A stretch of DNA of 10,788 nucleotides from Bacteroides sp. UBA7333 (GTDB lineage: Bacteria; Bacteroidota; Bacteroidia; Bacteroidales; Bacteroidaceae): positions 1 through 10,788 of the forward strand of contig DKPN01000055.1 in the NCBI GenBank assembly GCA_002471195.1, written 5' to 3'. Under the pieces are notes generated by a model. It was not told the origin of the DNA. It worked only from the letters and a program-made list of their open reading frames with translations, and made no database searches. The translations under genes were made by a program, and so were the position numbers. This document shows, one piece after another, positions 1-8,420 of this stretch; the first letter of the stretch is position 1; each line of letters begins with the position of its first letter.

Positions 1-54
1 GGCTAAAATGAGAGAGGCTATTATATTGATAATAATGCCTATAAATCCACGCAT
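1..54 (-). CDS. Partial N-terminus of an unrecognised membrane or exported protein
   Basis: The reverse strand opens with ATG at 54-52 and stays open to the window edge, giving 18 residues, MRGFIGIIINIIASLILA. After one arginine the stretch is uniformly hydrophobic, as in a membrane anchor or signal-peptide core. The start is constrained by an in-frame TAA four codons upstream (66-64). The other nearby ATG (62-60) is out of frame and stops after seven codons. A perfect TAnnTTTG element sits 25 bases upstream on the same strand, which supports a real gene transcribed divergently from gltB. The rest lies outside the window, so no family can be assigned and a chance open stretch cannot be fully excluded. 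Confidence 0.5.
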   Translation of the reverse strand, partial: MRGFIGIIINIIASLILA

Positions 55-78
55 AATTTCATCTTATTTTTTGCGATA

Positions 79-86
79 CAAATATA
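79..86 (-). promoter_or_regulatory. Bacteroidota-type -7 element for the left-edge gene
   Basis: Read on the minus strand this is TATATTTG, an exact match to the Bacteroides sigma-ABfr -7 consensus TAnnTTTG. Transcription would start around 70-73, leaving a leader of about 17-20 bases before the ATG at 54. No good TTTG is seen at the usual -33 spacing, so the call rests on the -7 match and its position. Confidence 0.45.
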
Positions 87-351
87 GTCATAATTATTAC
101 AAGTTGATTATATACAGGCCAAATATTTGACACTACAACACAAAAAATACTATTCAGCTAATAATTATAAAAATAGATTCGCGATACACGCCTCACTGCC
201 AAAACTTACATATTGTATATTATCAATACAATATTACGTCTATTTAATAGTAAAATAACATATTATATAACAATATACAACTTTTAATAGAAACTAAGTA
301 TTTTTCTATCACTTTACAATATTTTATTTATGACATATTGAAATTGTTTAC

Positions 352-359
352 TATGTTTG
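352..359 (+). promoter_or_regulatory. Probable gltBD-asnB operon promoter (-7 element)
   Basis: TATGTTTG matches the Bacteroides -7 consensus TAnnTTTG exactly and lies 53 bases before the gltB ATG. The -33 region near 327-332 reads TTTATG, only a partial match to TTTG. The predicted transcription start (around 366) falls inside an 11-base palindrome, ATCAT-T-ATGAT at 363-373, which is where a repressor could act. It is the best promoter candidate for the whole operon, since the downstream gaps are too short for typical promoters. Confidence 0.5.
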
Positions 360-412
360 CAAATCATTATGATAGCAATTAAGGTATTATATAAACATTT
401 AAGCTGACTAAA

Positions 413-3400
413 ATGGATAAATACACTCTTTATGACAACAGAAGACAGGATTATCTTTCACAGAAAAGAAACGAGTCGATCGGACTTTATAATCCAGAGA
501 ATGAACACGATGCTTGCGGAGTAGGAATGATAATAAATATCAATGGTCAGAAATCGCATGATATTGTAGAATCTGCTTTAAAAGTACTTGAAAACATGAA
601 GCACCGTGGTGCAGAGGGAGCAGATAATAAAACAGGTGATGGAGCTGGTATAATGCTTCAAATTCCGCATGAATTTATCCTATTGCAAGGTATACCTGTT
701 CCAGAAAAAGGAAACTATGGAACCGGTCTCATCTTCTTACCTAAAAATCTAAAAAGCCAAAATGAGATATTAGATGTTATTAAAGAAGAGATTGAAATGC
801 ATGAGTTAAAACTAATGTGTTTGCGTAGAGTTCCTACCTGTCCCGAAATACTTGGTGATTCGGCATTAGCCAATGAGCCCGAAATTAAACAAATCTTTAT
901 AACCGGATTCACCGATCCGGATGATGCCGAAAAAAAACTGTATCTATTAAGAAAAAAAATAGAGAATAGAATTCGCAAGACTGCAATACTCTATAATAAT
1001 GAATTTTATATAGTATCCCTTTCAACTAAAAATATTATATATAAAGGCATGCTTTCGTCTATGCAGTTACGAAGTTATTTTCCGGACTTAACCAATCAAT
1101 ATTTTACAAGTGGCCTTGCTTTGGTTCATTCACGTTTTAGTACCAATACTTTTCCGACATGGAGTTTAGCCCAGCCTTTTAGACTATTGGCACATAATGG
1201 AGAAATAAATACCATTCGCGGTAATCGCGGTTGGATGGAAGCACGCGAAAGTGTCTTATCATCAAAAGAGCTAGATAATATTAAACAGATACACCCTATC
1301 ATTGAACCTCAAATGAGTGATAGCGCTTCGCTTGATAATGTTTTGGAATTTTTAATCATGTCAGGATTAAGTTTGCCTCATGCAATGTCAATGCTGGTAC
1401 CTGAATCATTTAATGAAAAAAATCCTATCAGTGAGGAATTAAAAGCTTTTTACGAATATCACTCGATATTGATGGAACCTTGGGATGGCCCGGCAGCTTT
1501 ATTATTTAGCGATGGTCGATATGCGGGAGGTATGCTCGACCGTAATGGCTTGCGCCCTGCTCGCTATTTGATTACTAAAAACGATATGATGATTGTTGCC
1601 AGTGAGGTTGGGGTAATGGATATCGAACCTGGAAACATTAAAGAAAAAGGTCGCCTCGAACCCGGAAAAATCATTCTGGTAGATACAGAAAAAGGTGAAG
1701 TTTACTATGATGGAGAATTAAAGGAGAAACTTGCATTGGCAAAGCCGTATCGCTCCTGGTTATCTGCCAACCGAATAGATCTTGACGAATTAAAAAGTGG
1801 TAGAAAAATCAGTCATAATATTGAGAATTACACTGTTCTATTAAAAGCATTTGGATATTCACGAGAAGATATTGAAAACATAATAATGCCTATGGCAGCA
1901 ACTGGAGCAGAACCGGTTCAATCGATGGGCAATGATACACCACTGGCTGTTTTATCGAGCAAGCCTCAACTACTGTATAATTATTTTCGCCAACAATTTG
2001 CGCAAGTAACCAATCCTCCCATCGATCCGATTCGTGAGGAGCTTGTGATGTCACTTACCGAATATATCGGAGGTGTAGGTTCAAATATATTGACACCTGA
2101 TGAAAGACATTGTAAGATGGTACGTTTAAATCATCCCATTTTAAATAATTCGCAACTTGATATATTATGTAATATTCGATATAAAGGTTTTAAAACCATT
2201 AAACTTCAAATGCTTTTCGAGATTTCAAAGGGAAAAAAAGGGCTAGAAGAAGCCATTATGAATCTATGCAAAATGGCTGAAGCATCTGTAAATAATGGCA
2301 TCAATTATATTGTATTGTCTGATCGAGACATCAATGAAAAATATGCAGCGATTCCTTCTTTATTGGCTGTGAGTGCTGTTCATCACCATCTTATCGCGGT
2401 AGGAAAACGCGTTCAAACAGCATTAATTATCGAAAGTGGAGAGATTCGTGAAGTGATGCATGCTGCTCTTTTATTGGGTTTTGGGGCAAGTGCATTAAAT
2501 CCTTACATGGCATTCGCAATATTAAACAAGCAAGTATTGGATAAGGAGATTCAGCTAGATTATGAAACTGCTGAGAAAAATTATATAAAAGCGATTTGCA
2601 AAGGTTTATTCAAAGTGATGAGTAAAATGGGAATTAGTACGATTCGTTCTTATCGAGGTGCAAAGATTTTTGAAGCCGTTGGTCTGAGCTCAGAACTCAG
2701 TAACACATATTTTGGCGGATTGAACTCTACAATTGAAGGAGTTAGATTAGAAGAAATAGCACATGATGCGATTCGAATGCATAAAGATGGGTTTAAAAAC
2801 GAAAACATCAATCAAAATTTGTCTCATAATGGCATTTATAGTTTTCGAAAAGATGGAGAAGAACATGCATGGAATCCTGATACGATTAGTACATTACAAC
2901 TTGCTACTCGCTTAGGCAGTTACAAAAAATTTAAAGAATATACATCATTGGTAGATCATAAAAAAGCGCCTATTTTCTTACGTGATTTTTTATCATTTAA
3001 AAGCAATCCAATTGATATAAACAAAGTAGAACCGATTGAGAATATCATGCGCCGTTTCGTAACAGGAGCGATGAGTTATGGCTCTATCAGTAAGGAAGCA
3101 CACGAGGCAATGGCTATTGCTATGAATAGAATCAATGGAAGAAGCAATACGGGAGAAGGAGGTGAAGAAGCGGCAAGATTTATTCGACGTGAGGATGGAT
3201 CTTCTTTACGAAGTGCGATAAAGCAAGTTGCATCAGGACGTTTTGGTGTCACTGCCGAATACTTGGTTAATGCGGATGAGATCCAAATAAAAGTAGCCCA
3301 AGGAGCCAAACCTGGTGAAGGAGGTCAATTGCCAGGCTATAAAGTCGATAAAATTATTGCGAAAACTCGTCATTCAATACCCGGTATCTCATTAATTTCT

Positions 3401-4957
3401 CCTCCACCCCATCATGACATATATTCAATCGAAGATTTAGCACAATTAATTTTCGATTTGAAGAATGTTAATCCGAAAGCCATCATTAGTGTAAAACTGG
3501 TTGCTGAAAGTGGTGTGGGCACTATAGCTGCCGGAGTAGCAAAAGCAAAGGCCGACTTGATTGTTATTTCAGGAGCTGAAGGTGGCACAGGAGCCTCACC
3601 GGCATCTTCCATTCGTTATGCCGGTATATCACCCGAATTGGGACTTAGTGAGACACAGCAAACGTTAATACTGAATGGATTAAGAGGTCAAGTGATATTA
3701 CAAGTTGATGGCCAACTTAAAACAGGTAGAGATATTATACTTATGGCCATGTTGGGAGCAGAAGAGTTTGGTTTTGCCACATCTGCACTGATCGTTTTGG
3801 GCTGTGTAATGATGCGAAAATGTCATTTAAACACCTGCCCTGTAGGTGTTGCTACTCAGAATGAAGAATTGCGTAAGCGTTTTATTGGCCGCAGTGAGTA
3901 TCTTGTAAACTTTTTTACCTTCTTAGCTCAAGAAGTGCGTGAATATCTTGCAGAAATTGGCGTAAGCTGTTTAAATGATCTAATTGGACGTACTGATCTT
4001 ATAGAACGCATTTCTAATAATAAATGTGAAAAACATCGACTCATTGATTTTAGCAAAATGCTTGCACGTATTGATAATAATGCCGCAATTAAAAATATTA
4101 TCGGTCAAGATCATGGGATTTCGAATGTGAAAGATATAGAAATAATACATGCTACCCAACGTGCCATAGAAAGTCAAGAAGAGCTTTCTTTAGAATATAG
4201 TATTAAAAATACCGATAGATCTGTTGGGGCTATGCTATCGGGTGTCATTGCATCTAAGTATGGAAATAAAGGATTGCCCGAACATAGCATTAATATAAAG
4301 TTTAAAGGTTCAGCCGGGCAATCATTCGGTGCTTTTCTAGCGGCAGGAATTAATTTCAAATTAGAAGGGGAAGCAAACGATTATTTAGGAAAAGGATTAA
4401 GCGGTGGTCGTATATCAGTATTGCCTCCACTTAGAAGTAGTTTCGATCCGGAAACAAATACAATAGCTGGAAATACACTATTGTATGGCGCTACTAGTGG
4501 CGAAGTTTATATCAATGGTAGAGCCGGTGAACGTTTTGCTGTACGTAATTCAGGTGCCATTGCAGTGGTCGAAGGTGTAGGCGATCACTGTTGTGAATAT
4601 ATGACCGGAGGGCGTATTGTTGTTTTAGGTGACACAGGTAGAAATTTCGCTGCCGGTATGAGTGGAGGCATAGCCTATGTATGGAATAAAGAGGGAAAAT
4701 TTGACTATTTCTGCAATATGGAGATGGTTGAACTTACATTAATCGAAGAAGCGAGCTACCGTAAAGAGCTTCACGAGTTAATCCGCCAACACTATTTATA
4801 TACAGGATCAAAATTGGCACGTATCATGCTGGATGATTGGAATAAATATGTTGATCAATTTATTCAAATTACTCCAATTGAATATAAAAAAGTATTGCAA
4901 GAAGAACAAATGAAAAAATTGCAAGAGAAGATTGCTGATATGCAACACGATTACTAA
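413..4957 (+). CDS. gltB: Glutamate synthase (NADPH), large alpha subunit
   Basis: Large subunit of GOGAT. It hydrolyses glutamine and channels the ammonia to 2-oxoglutarate at an FMN site, making glutamate with electrons from GltD. All family domains are present. The class II amidotransferase domain starts at Cys35 (context EHDACGVG), with MKHRGAEGADNKTGDGAG at 62-79 and the oxyanion pair Asn262-Gly263. The central domain covers about 485-775, and the FMN-binding synthase domain about 830-1220. The [3Fe-4S] ligands are Cys1131, Cys1137 and Cys1142 (CVMMRKCHLNTCPVG). A GXGXG beta-helix domain lies at about 1265-1450. At 1514 residues it is full length. Residues 1-34 form a propeptide that must be removed to free Cys35, as known for this family. 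There is no Shine-Dalgarno; the start follows an A-rich leader. First gene of a three-gene operon. No damage is seen. Confidence 0.98.
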   Translation: MDKYTLYDNRRQDYLSQKRNESIGLYNPENEHDACGVGMIININGQKSHDIVESALKVLENMKHRGAEGADNKTGDGAGIMLQIPHEFILLQGIPVPEKGNYGTGLIFLPKNLKSQNEILDVIKEEIEMHELKLMCLRRVPTCPEILGDSALANEPEIKQIFITGFTDPDDAEKKLYLLRKKIENRIRKTAILYNNEFYIVSLSTKNIIYKGMLSSMQLRSYFPDLTNQYFTSGLALVHSRFSTNTFPTWSLAQPFRLLAHNGEINTIRGNRGWMEARESVLSSKELDNIKQIHPIIEPQMSDSASLDNVLEFLIMSGLSLPHAMSMLVPESFNEKNPISEELKAFYEYHSILMEPWDGPAALLFSDGRYAGGMLDRNGLRPARYLITKNDMMIVASEVGVMDIEPGNIKEKGRLEPGKIILVDTEKGEVYYDGELKEKLALAKPYRSWLSANRIDLDELKSGRKISHNIENYTVLLKAFGYSREDIENIIMPMAATGAEPVQSMGNDTPLAVLSSKPQLLYNYFRQQFAQVTNPPIDPIREELVMSLTEYIGGVGSNILTPDERHCKMVRLNHPILNNSQLDILCNIRYKGFKTIKLQMLFEISKGKKGLEEAIMNLCKMAEASVNNGINYIVLSDRDINEKYAAIPSLLAVSAVHHHLIAVGKRVQTALIIESGEIREVMHAALLLGFGASALNPYMAFAILNKQVLDKEIQLDYETAEKNYIKAICKGLFKVMSKMGISTIRSYRGAKIFEAVGLSSELSNTYFGGLNSTIEGVRLEEIAHDAIRMHKDGFKNENINQNLSHNGIYSFRKDGEEHAWNPDTISTLQLATRLGSYKKFKEYTSLVDHKKAPIFLRDFLSFKSNPIDINKVEPIENIMRRFVTGAMSYGSISKEAHEAMAIAMNRINGRSNTGEGGEEAARFIRREDGSSLRSAIKQVASGRFGVTAEYLVNADEIQIKVAQGAKPGEGGQLPGYKVDKIIAKTRHSIPGISLISPPPHHDIYSIEDLAQLIFDLKNVNPKAIISVKLVAESGVGTIAAGVAKAKADLIVISGAEGGTGASPASSIRYAGISPELGLSETQQTLILNGLRGQVILQVDGQLKTGRDIILMAMLGAEEFGFATSALIVLGCVMMRKCHLNTCPVGVATQNEELRKRFIGRSEYLVNFFTFLAQEVREYLAEIGVSCLNDLIGRTDLIERISNNKCEKHRLIDFSKMLARIDNNAAIKNIIGQDHGISNVKDIEIIHATQRAIESQEELSLEYSIKNTDRSVGAMLSGVIASKYGNKGLPEHSINIKFKGSAGQSFGAFLAAGINFKLEGEANDYLGKGLSGGRISVLPPLRSSFDPETNTIAGNTLLYGATSGEVYINGRAGERFAVRNSGAIAVVEGVGDHCCEYMTGGRIVVLGDTGRNFAAGMSGGIAYVWNKEGKFDYFCNMEMVELTLIEEASYRKELHELIRQHYLYTGSKLARIMLDDWNKYVDQFIQITPIEYKKVLQEEQMKKLQEKIADMQHDY

Positions 4958-4976
4958 CCGATAAAAAAAATAGAAA

Positions 4977-6329
4977 ATGGGTGATTCAAAGGCATTTTTA
5001 AATATACATAGAAAAGAAGCGGGATACCGTCCGATACATGAACGTATAACAGATTTTGGAGAGGTTGAACAAACGCTAAATACAAATGATAGAAAAAAAC
5101 AAGCATCAAGATGCATGGACTGTGGCGTTCCATTTTGCCATTGGACATGTCCTGTAGGCAATAAACAGCCAGAATGGCAACATGCAGTATATAAAGGAAA
5201 ATGGCAAGAAGCCTATGAGATATTGTCTGCAACTTGCGATTTTCCGGAGTTTACAGGAAGAGTATGCCCTGCGCTATGTGAGAAAAGTTGTGTATTGAAA
5301 TTATCATGTGATGAACCGGTAACCATACGTGAAAATGAGGCAGCGATTGTGGAAGTTGCGTTTCGAGAGGGATTTATTCAACCGAAAACAATTAAAAGGA
5401 ATGGCATGAACATTGCTGTTATTGGAGCCGGCCCTGCAGGCTTGACCGTTGCCAATCAATTAAATCAATTGGGTTATTCGGTCACACTTTTCGATAAAGC
5501 AGAAGCGCCCGGAGGATTATTGCGGTATGGCATACCCAATTTTAAATTAAATAAAAACATCATTGATAGAAGAACTAGTTTACTCCAATCGGAAGGTATT
5601 CTTTTTGAAATGAACACGAATATCGATTTACAACATCTTCCTAACGGATATGATGCATACTGTCTTTGCACTGGAGCCGAAATACCCCGTGATCTAGATA
5701 TTCCGGGGCGTGACCTGAGTGGAATACATTTTGCACTAGAAATGCTATCCCAACAAAATCGTATACTTGAAGGAGCCAATATCGATAAAAAGCTTTTAAT
5801 AAATGCAAAAGGAAAAAGAGTGCTTGTCATTGGTGGAGGCGACACAGGCTCCGATTGTATTGGCACGAGTATCAGACAAGGTGCTATACAAGTAACACAA
5901 ATTGAAATTATGCCTCAACCCCCAATTGGGCATAATCCAGCTACACCTTGGCCTCAATGGCCTGCGATTTTAAAAACGTCATCAAGCCATGAAGAGGGCT
6001 GCATCCGTCGCTGGGCATTAACCTCCAAACAATTTATTGAAAAAGATGGAAAAGTAATTGGCGTAGAAGTAGAAGAAGTTGAATGGATCCCAACCGAAAA
6101 TGGTGAAAAAATGACAATGATCGCTACAGGGAATAAAGAAATAATAGAAGCAGATTTAGTACTATTAGCGATGGGATATCTAAAATCTGAACAACCGACG
6201 GTTCCTGATAATGTATTTTGGGCCGGAGATGCCTCTATGGGTGCAAGTCTTGTGGTAAGAGCAATTGCCGATGGACAAATTGTCGCTAAAAAGATGGATT
6301 CGTATTTGAAAAATAAAATAAACCTTTAA
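4977..6329 (+). CDS. gltD: Glutamate synthase (NADPH), small beta subunit
   Basis: Small subunit of GOGAT, which oxidises NADPH at FAD and passes electrons through iron-sulfur clusters to the FMN and 3Fe-4S centre of GltB. The N-terminal ferredoxin-like part carries Cys46, Cys49, Cys54 and Cys58 (CMDCGVPFCHWTCP) and a second group Cys97, Cys101, Cys105 (CPALCEKSC), the expected [4Fe-4S] pattern. The FAD-binding GAGPAG is at 150-155 and the NADPH-binding GGGDTG at 286-291. A C-terminal flavin contact, FWAGDASMGASLVVRAIADG, is near the end. At 450 residues it has slightly less than the usual length of about 470 but is complete. It begins 19 bases after gltB, after an A-rich stretch and without a Shine-Dalgarno, so co-transcription and complex formation with GltB are expected. 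The FAD/NADPH module alone resembles dihydropyrimidine dehydrogenase-type oxidoreductases, but the neighbour settles the identity. Confidence 0.97.
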   Translation: MGDSKAFLNIHRKEAGYRPIHERITDFGEVEQTLNTNDRKKQASRCMDCGVPFCHWTCPVGNKQPEWQHAVYKGKWQEAYEILSATCDFPEFTGRVCPALCEKSCVLKLSCDEPVTIRENEAAIVEVAFREGFIQPKTIKRNGMNIAVIGAGPAGLTVANQLNQLGYSVTLFDKAEAPGGLLRYGIPNFKLNKNIIDRRTSLLQSEGILFEMNTNIDLQHLPNGYDAYCLCTGAEIPRDLDIPGRDLSGIHFALEMLSQQNRILEGANIDKKLLINAKGKRVLVIGGGDTGSDCIGTSIRQGAIQVTQIEIMPQPPIGHNPATPWPQWPAILKTSSSHEEGCIRRWALTSKQFIEKDGKVIGVEVEEVEWIPTENGEKMTMIATGNKEIIEADLVLLAMGYLKSEQPTVPDNVFWAGDASMGASLVVRAIADGQIVAKKMDSYLKNKINL

Positions 6330-6340
6330 TCTTATTGAAT

Positions 6341-8005
6341 ATGTGTGGAATTGCAGGAATATTAAACATCACAACGCCAACAATGGAACTAAGAAACAAA
6401 GCATTGAGTATGGCGCAAAAAATTCGTCACAGAGGCCCCGATTGGAGTGGTATCTATTGCGGAGATAAAGCGATATTGGTACACGAGCGCTTATCTATAG
6501 TCGACCCCAAGAGTGGTGGACAACCATTGTATTCGGAAGATAAAAAACAGATATTAACTGTAAATGGAGAAATTTATAATCATCGTGAAATACGCAATAA
6601 ATATGAGAAAAAGTACTGTTTTCAAACAGGAAGTGATTGTGAAGTTATTCTCGCACTCTATAAAGACAAAGGTGTACATTTCTTAGAAGAGCTTAGTGGA
6701 ATATTTGCTTTTACCCTTTATGATGAAGAGAAAGATGAATTTTTAATAGCCCGAGATCCAATTGGTATTATACCACTATACATTGGAAAAGACAGTGATG
6801 GAATGATCTATTTCGGTAGTGAATTGAAAGCACTTGAGGGTTTTTGTGATAGCTATGAGCCGTTTCCTCCTGGTCATTATTATCACAGTCAAGAAGGTGA
6901 AATGAAAAAGTGGTACACCCGAGATTGGATGGAATATGATGCAGTTAAAAACAATGACGTAAACATCGATAGCATTCATAACTCTCTAAAAGATGCAGTA
7001 CAAAGACAATTAATGAGTGATGTACCTTACGGTGTGCTTCTTAGTGGTGGACTTGACTCATCTATTATATCTGCCATAGCCAAACAATACGCTTCACGAC
7101 GTATTGAAAACGATGGGGCTAGTGACGCTTGGTGGCCACAGCTTCACTCATTTGCAATTGGATTAAAAGATGCACCCGATTTAATTAAAGCCCGTGAAGT
7201 AGCCAACTATATCGGCACAGTGCATCATGAAGTTAATTATACCATTCAAGAGGGATTAGATGCCATTCGCGATGTAATTTATTTTATAGAAACCTATGAT
7301 GTTACGACAGTTCGCGCATCTACCCCAATGTATTTATTAGCACGTGTCATCAAATCGATGGGTATAAAAATGGTTTTAAGCGGTGAGGGAGCCGACGAGA
7401 TATTTGGAGGATATCTTTATTTTCATAAGGCTCCAGATGCTCATGCTTTTCATGAAGAAACCGTACGTAAAATATCAAAATTACACTTATATGATTGTTT
7501 ACGCGCCAATAAAAGTTTATCCGCATGGGGTGTAGAAGGACGAGTACCCTTCTTGGACAAAGAGTTTTTGGACGTAGCAATGAGAATAAACCCTAAAGCA
7601 AAAATGGCACCCGGAAAGATGATTGAAAAGAAAGTTTTACGGGAAGCTTTTGCCAGCATCCTACCAGAAAGCATTATAGGAAGGCAAAAAGAACAATTCA
7701 GTGATGGCGTAGGCTATAATTGGATAGACACCTTAAAAAACATGACATCTAATATCATTAGCGATGAACAGATGGCAAAGGCGAAAGATCGTTTTCCAAT
7801 AAATACACCTATGAGTAAAGAGGAATACTATTATCGTACTCTATTCGAAGAACACTTTCCGAGTATGTGTGCCGCAAAAAGCGTGCCCAGCATTCCCAGT
7901 GTAGCATGCTCCACAGCCGAGGCTTTGGCTTGGGATGCATCATTCGAAGGGCAAAATGATCCTAGCGGTAGAGCCATCAAAGATATACACGAAAAGGCAT
8001 ATTAA
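6341..8005 (+). CDS. asnB: Asparagine synthase B, glutamine-hydrolysing
   Basis: Makes asparagine from aspartate, ATP and glutamine. I start it at ATG 6341 rather than the in-frame TTG at 6335, because the ATG gives Met1-Cys2: Cys2 must become the N-terminal nucleophile after Met removal. This gives 554 residues, the length of Escherichia coli AsnB. The glutaminase domain (2 to about 205) keeps Arg50, Asn75-Gly76-Glu77 and Asp99, each one above the E. coli mature numbering. The synthetase domain has the ATP pyrophosphatase loop SGGLDSS at 235-241 and SGEGADEIFGGYLYFHKAP from 347, which includes the catalytic Glu349. It starts 11 bases after gltD, so it is probably the last gene of the operon, using the same glutamine pool. 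A strong hairpin begins 5 bases after its stop codon. Confidence 0.97.
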   Translation: MCGIAGILNITTPTMELRNKALSMAQKIRHRGPDWSGIYCGDKAILVHERLSIVDPKSGGQPLYSEDKKQILTVNGEIYNHREIRNKYEKKYCFQTGSDCEVILALYKDKGVHFLEELSGIFAFTLYDEEKDEFLIARDPIGIIPLYIGKDSDGMIYFGSELKALEGFCDSYEPFPPGHYYHSQEGEMKKWYTRDWMEYDAVKNNDVNIDSIHNSLKDAVQRQLMSDVPYGVLLSGGLDSSIISAIAKQYASRRIENDGASDAWWPQLHSFAIGLKDAPDLIKAREVANYIGTVHHEVNYTIQEGLDAIRDVIYFIETYDVTTVRASTPMYLLARVIKSMGIKMVLSGEGADEIFGGYLYFHKAPDAHAFHEETVRKISKLHLYDCLRANKSLSAWGVEGRVPFLDKEFLDVAMRINPKAKMAPGKMIEKKVLREAFASILPESIIGRQKEQFSDGVGYNWIDTLKNMTSNIISDEQMAKAKDRFPINTPMSKEEYYYRTLFEEHFPSMCAAKSVPSIPSVACSTAEALAWDASFEGQNDPSGRAIKDIHEKAY

Positions 8006-8010
8006 AAAAA

Positions 8011-8054
8011 TGTTTCCCAAATGATATTCATAGAATTATATCATTTGGGAAACA
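8011..8054. terminator. Bidirectional hairpin terminator between convergent genes
   Basis: A perfect 17-bp inverted repeat with arms 8011-8027 (TGTTTCCCAAATGATAT) and 8038-8054 and a 10-base loop. It lies 5 bases after the asnB stop and 11 bases after the stop of the convergent thioredoxin-like gene. On the minus strand it is followed at once by seven T residues (complement of A8004-8010), a classical intrinsic terminator. On the plus strand only ATCTTT follows, so termination of the glt operon may be weaker. Confidence 0.85.
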
Positions 8055-8065
8055 ATCTTTAAATT

Positions 8066-8359
8066 TTAAAACTCACTCAATACCAATCGTAGTTCATCTA
8101 CGGTTATATCACTTATTTTACGCCATAGCTCATGTTTATGATGCATTAAAACAAAGGTAGGCACACTTTCTACATTATATGAATCGGCTAATAACTTATC
8201 TGTTTCAATATTGACTTTTATATATTTTACAGTACGTTTTTCGTATTCATTAATTGCTTCTTCTAACCATTCATAATGTGGACACCAATCGGCATAAAAG
8301 AAAATAAAAACCAAATAATTGGAATTCTCAAGTTCGTTTAATTGATCTTCTGTACTCAT
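8066..8359 (-). CDS. Thioredoxin-fold protein with a single active-site cysteine (CPHY)
   Basis: A 97-residue stand-alone thioredoxin-like domain with no signal peptide, so presumably cytoplasmic. The fold is indicated by the beta strand YLVFIFFYADW, the active-site position Trp25-Cys26-Pro27-His28-Tyr29, and the conserved cis-proline loop SVPTF (Pro67). The second, resolving cysteine of CxxC is replaced by Tyr29 (codon TAT), and Cys26 is the only cysteine in the protein. A normal two-cysteine disulfide reductase cycle is therefore not possible with this domain alone. It might form mixed disulfides, work as a monothiol enzyme, or act as a chaperone-like module; these are inferences. It is 61 bases downstream of the 186-residue gene on the same strand and probably co-transcribed with it, ending at the convergent hairpin. 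Confidence 0.85.
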   Translation of the reverse strand: MSTEDQLNELENSNYLVFIFFYADWCPHYEWLEEAINEYEKRTVKYIKVNIETDKLLADSYNVESVPTFVLMHHKHELWRKISDITVDELRLVLSEF

Positions 8360-8420
8360 AATACTTCTATTTTATAATTTATTAAAGAGAACAAAATCAA
8401 TGCATCAAAAGTTTTTAAAT

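Larger units (their letters stand above)
55..412. other. AT-rich divergent intergenic region upstream of gltB
   Basis: About 360 bases without a credible gene. It holds the two divergent promoter candidates (79-86 minus, 352-359 plus), a perfect 10-bp palindrome CAAATATTTG at 120-129, and a 9-bp inverted repeat ATATTGTAT/ATACAATAT at 210-218 and 226-234 with a 7-base spacer. ATATTG or its complement CAATAT occurs five times: 210-215, 229-234, 271-276, 317-322 and 335-340. These could be operator sites for nitrogen control of the operon, but such hexamers are also expected by chance in DNA this AT-rich. Confidence 0.6.

Noticed and set aside
413..514. Residues 1-34 of GltB as a mis-annotated start
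   Set aside because: The family is made with a short propeptide before the nucleophilic cysteine, and no ATG lies directly before Cys35, so the long start is expected.
3076..5232. Open frames on the minus strand opposite gltB and gltD
   Set aside because: They lie wholly opposite well-supported genes with conserved motifs, and their translations look like antisense shadows with no family features.
6335..6340. In-frame TTG as the asnB start, two codons before the ATG
   Set aside because: It would put two residues plus Met before the catalytic cysteine. Class II amidotransferases of this type need Cys directly after Met1, so ATG 6341 is the start.
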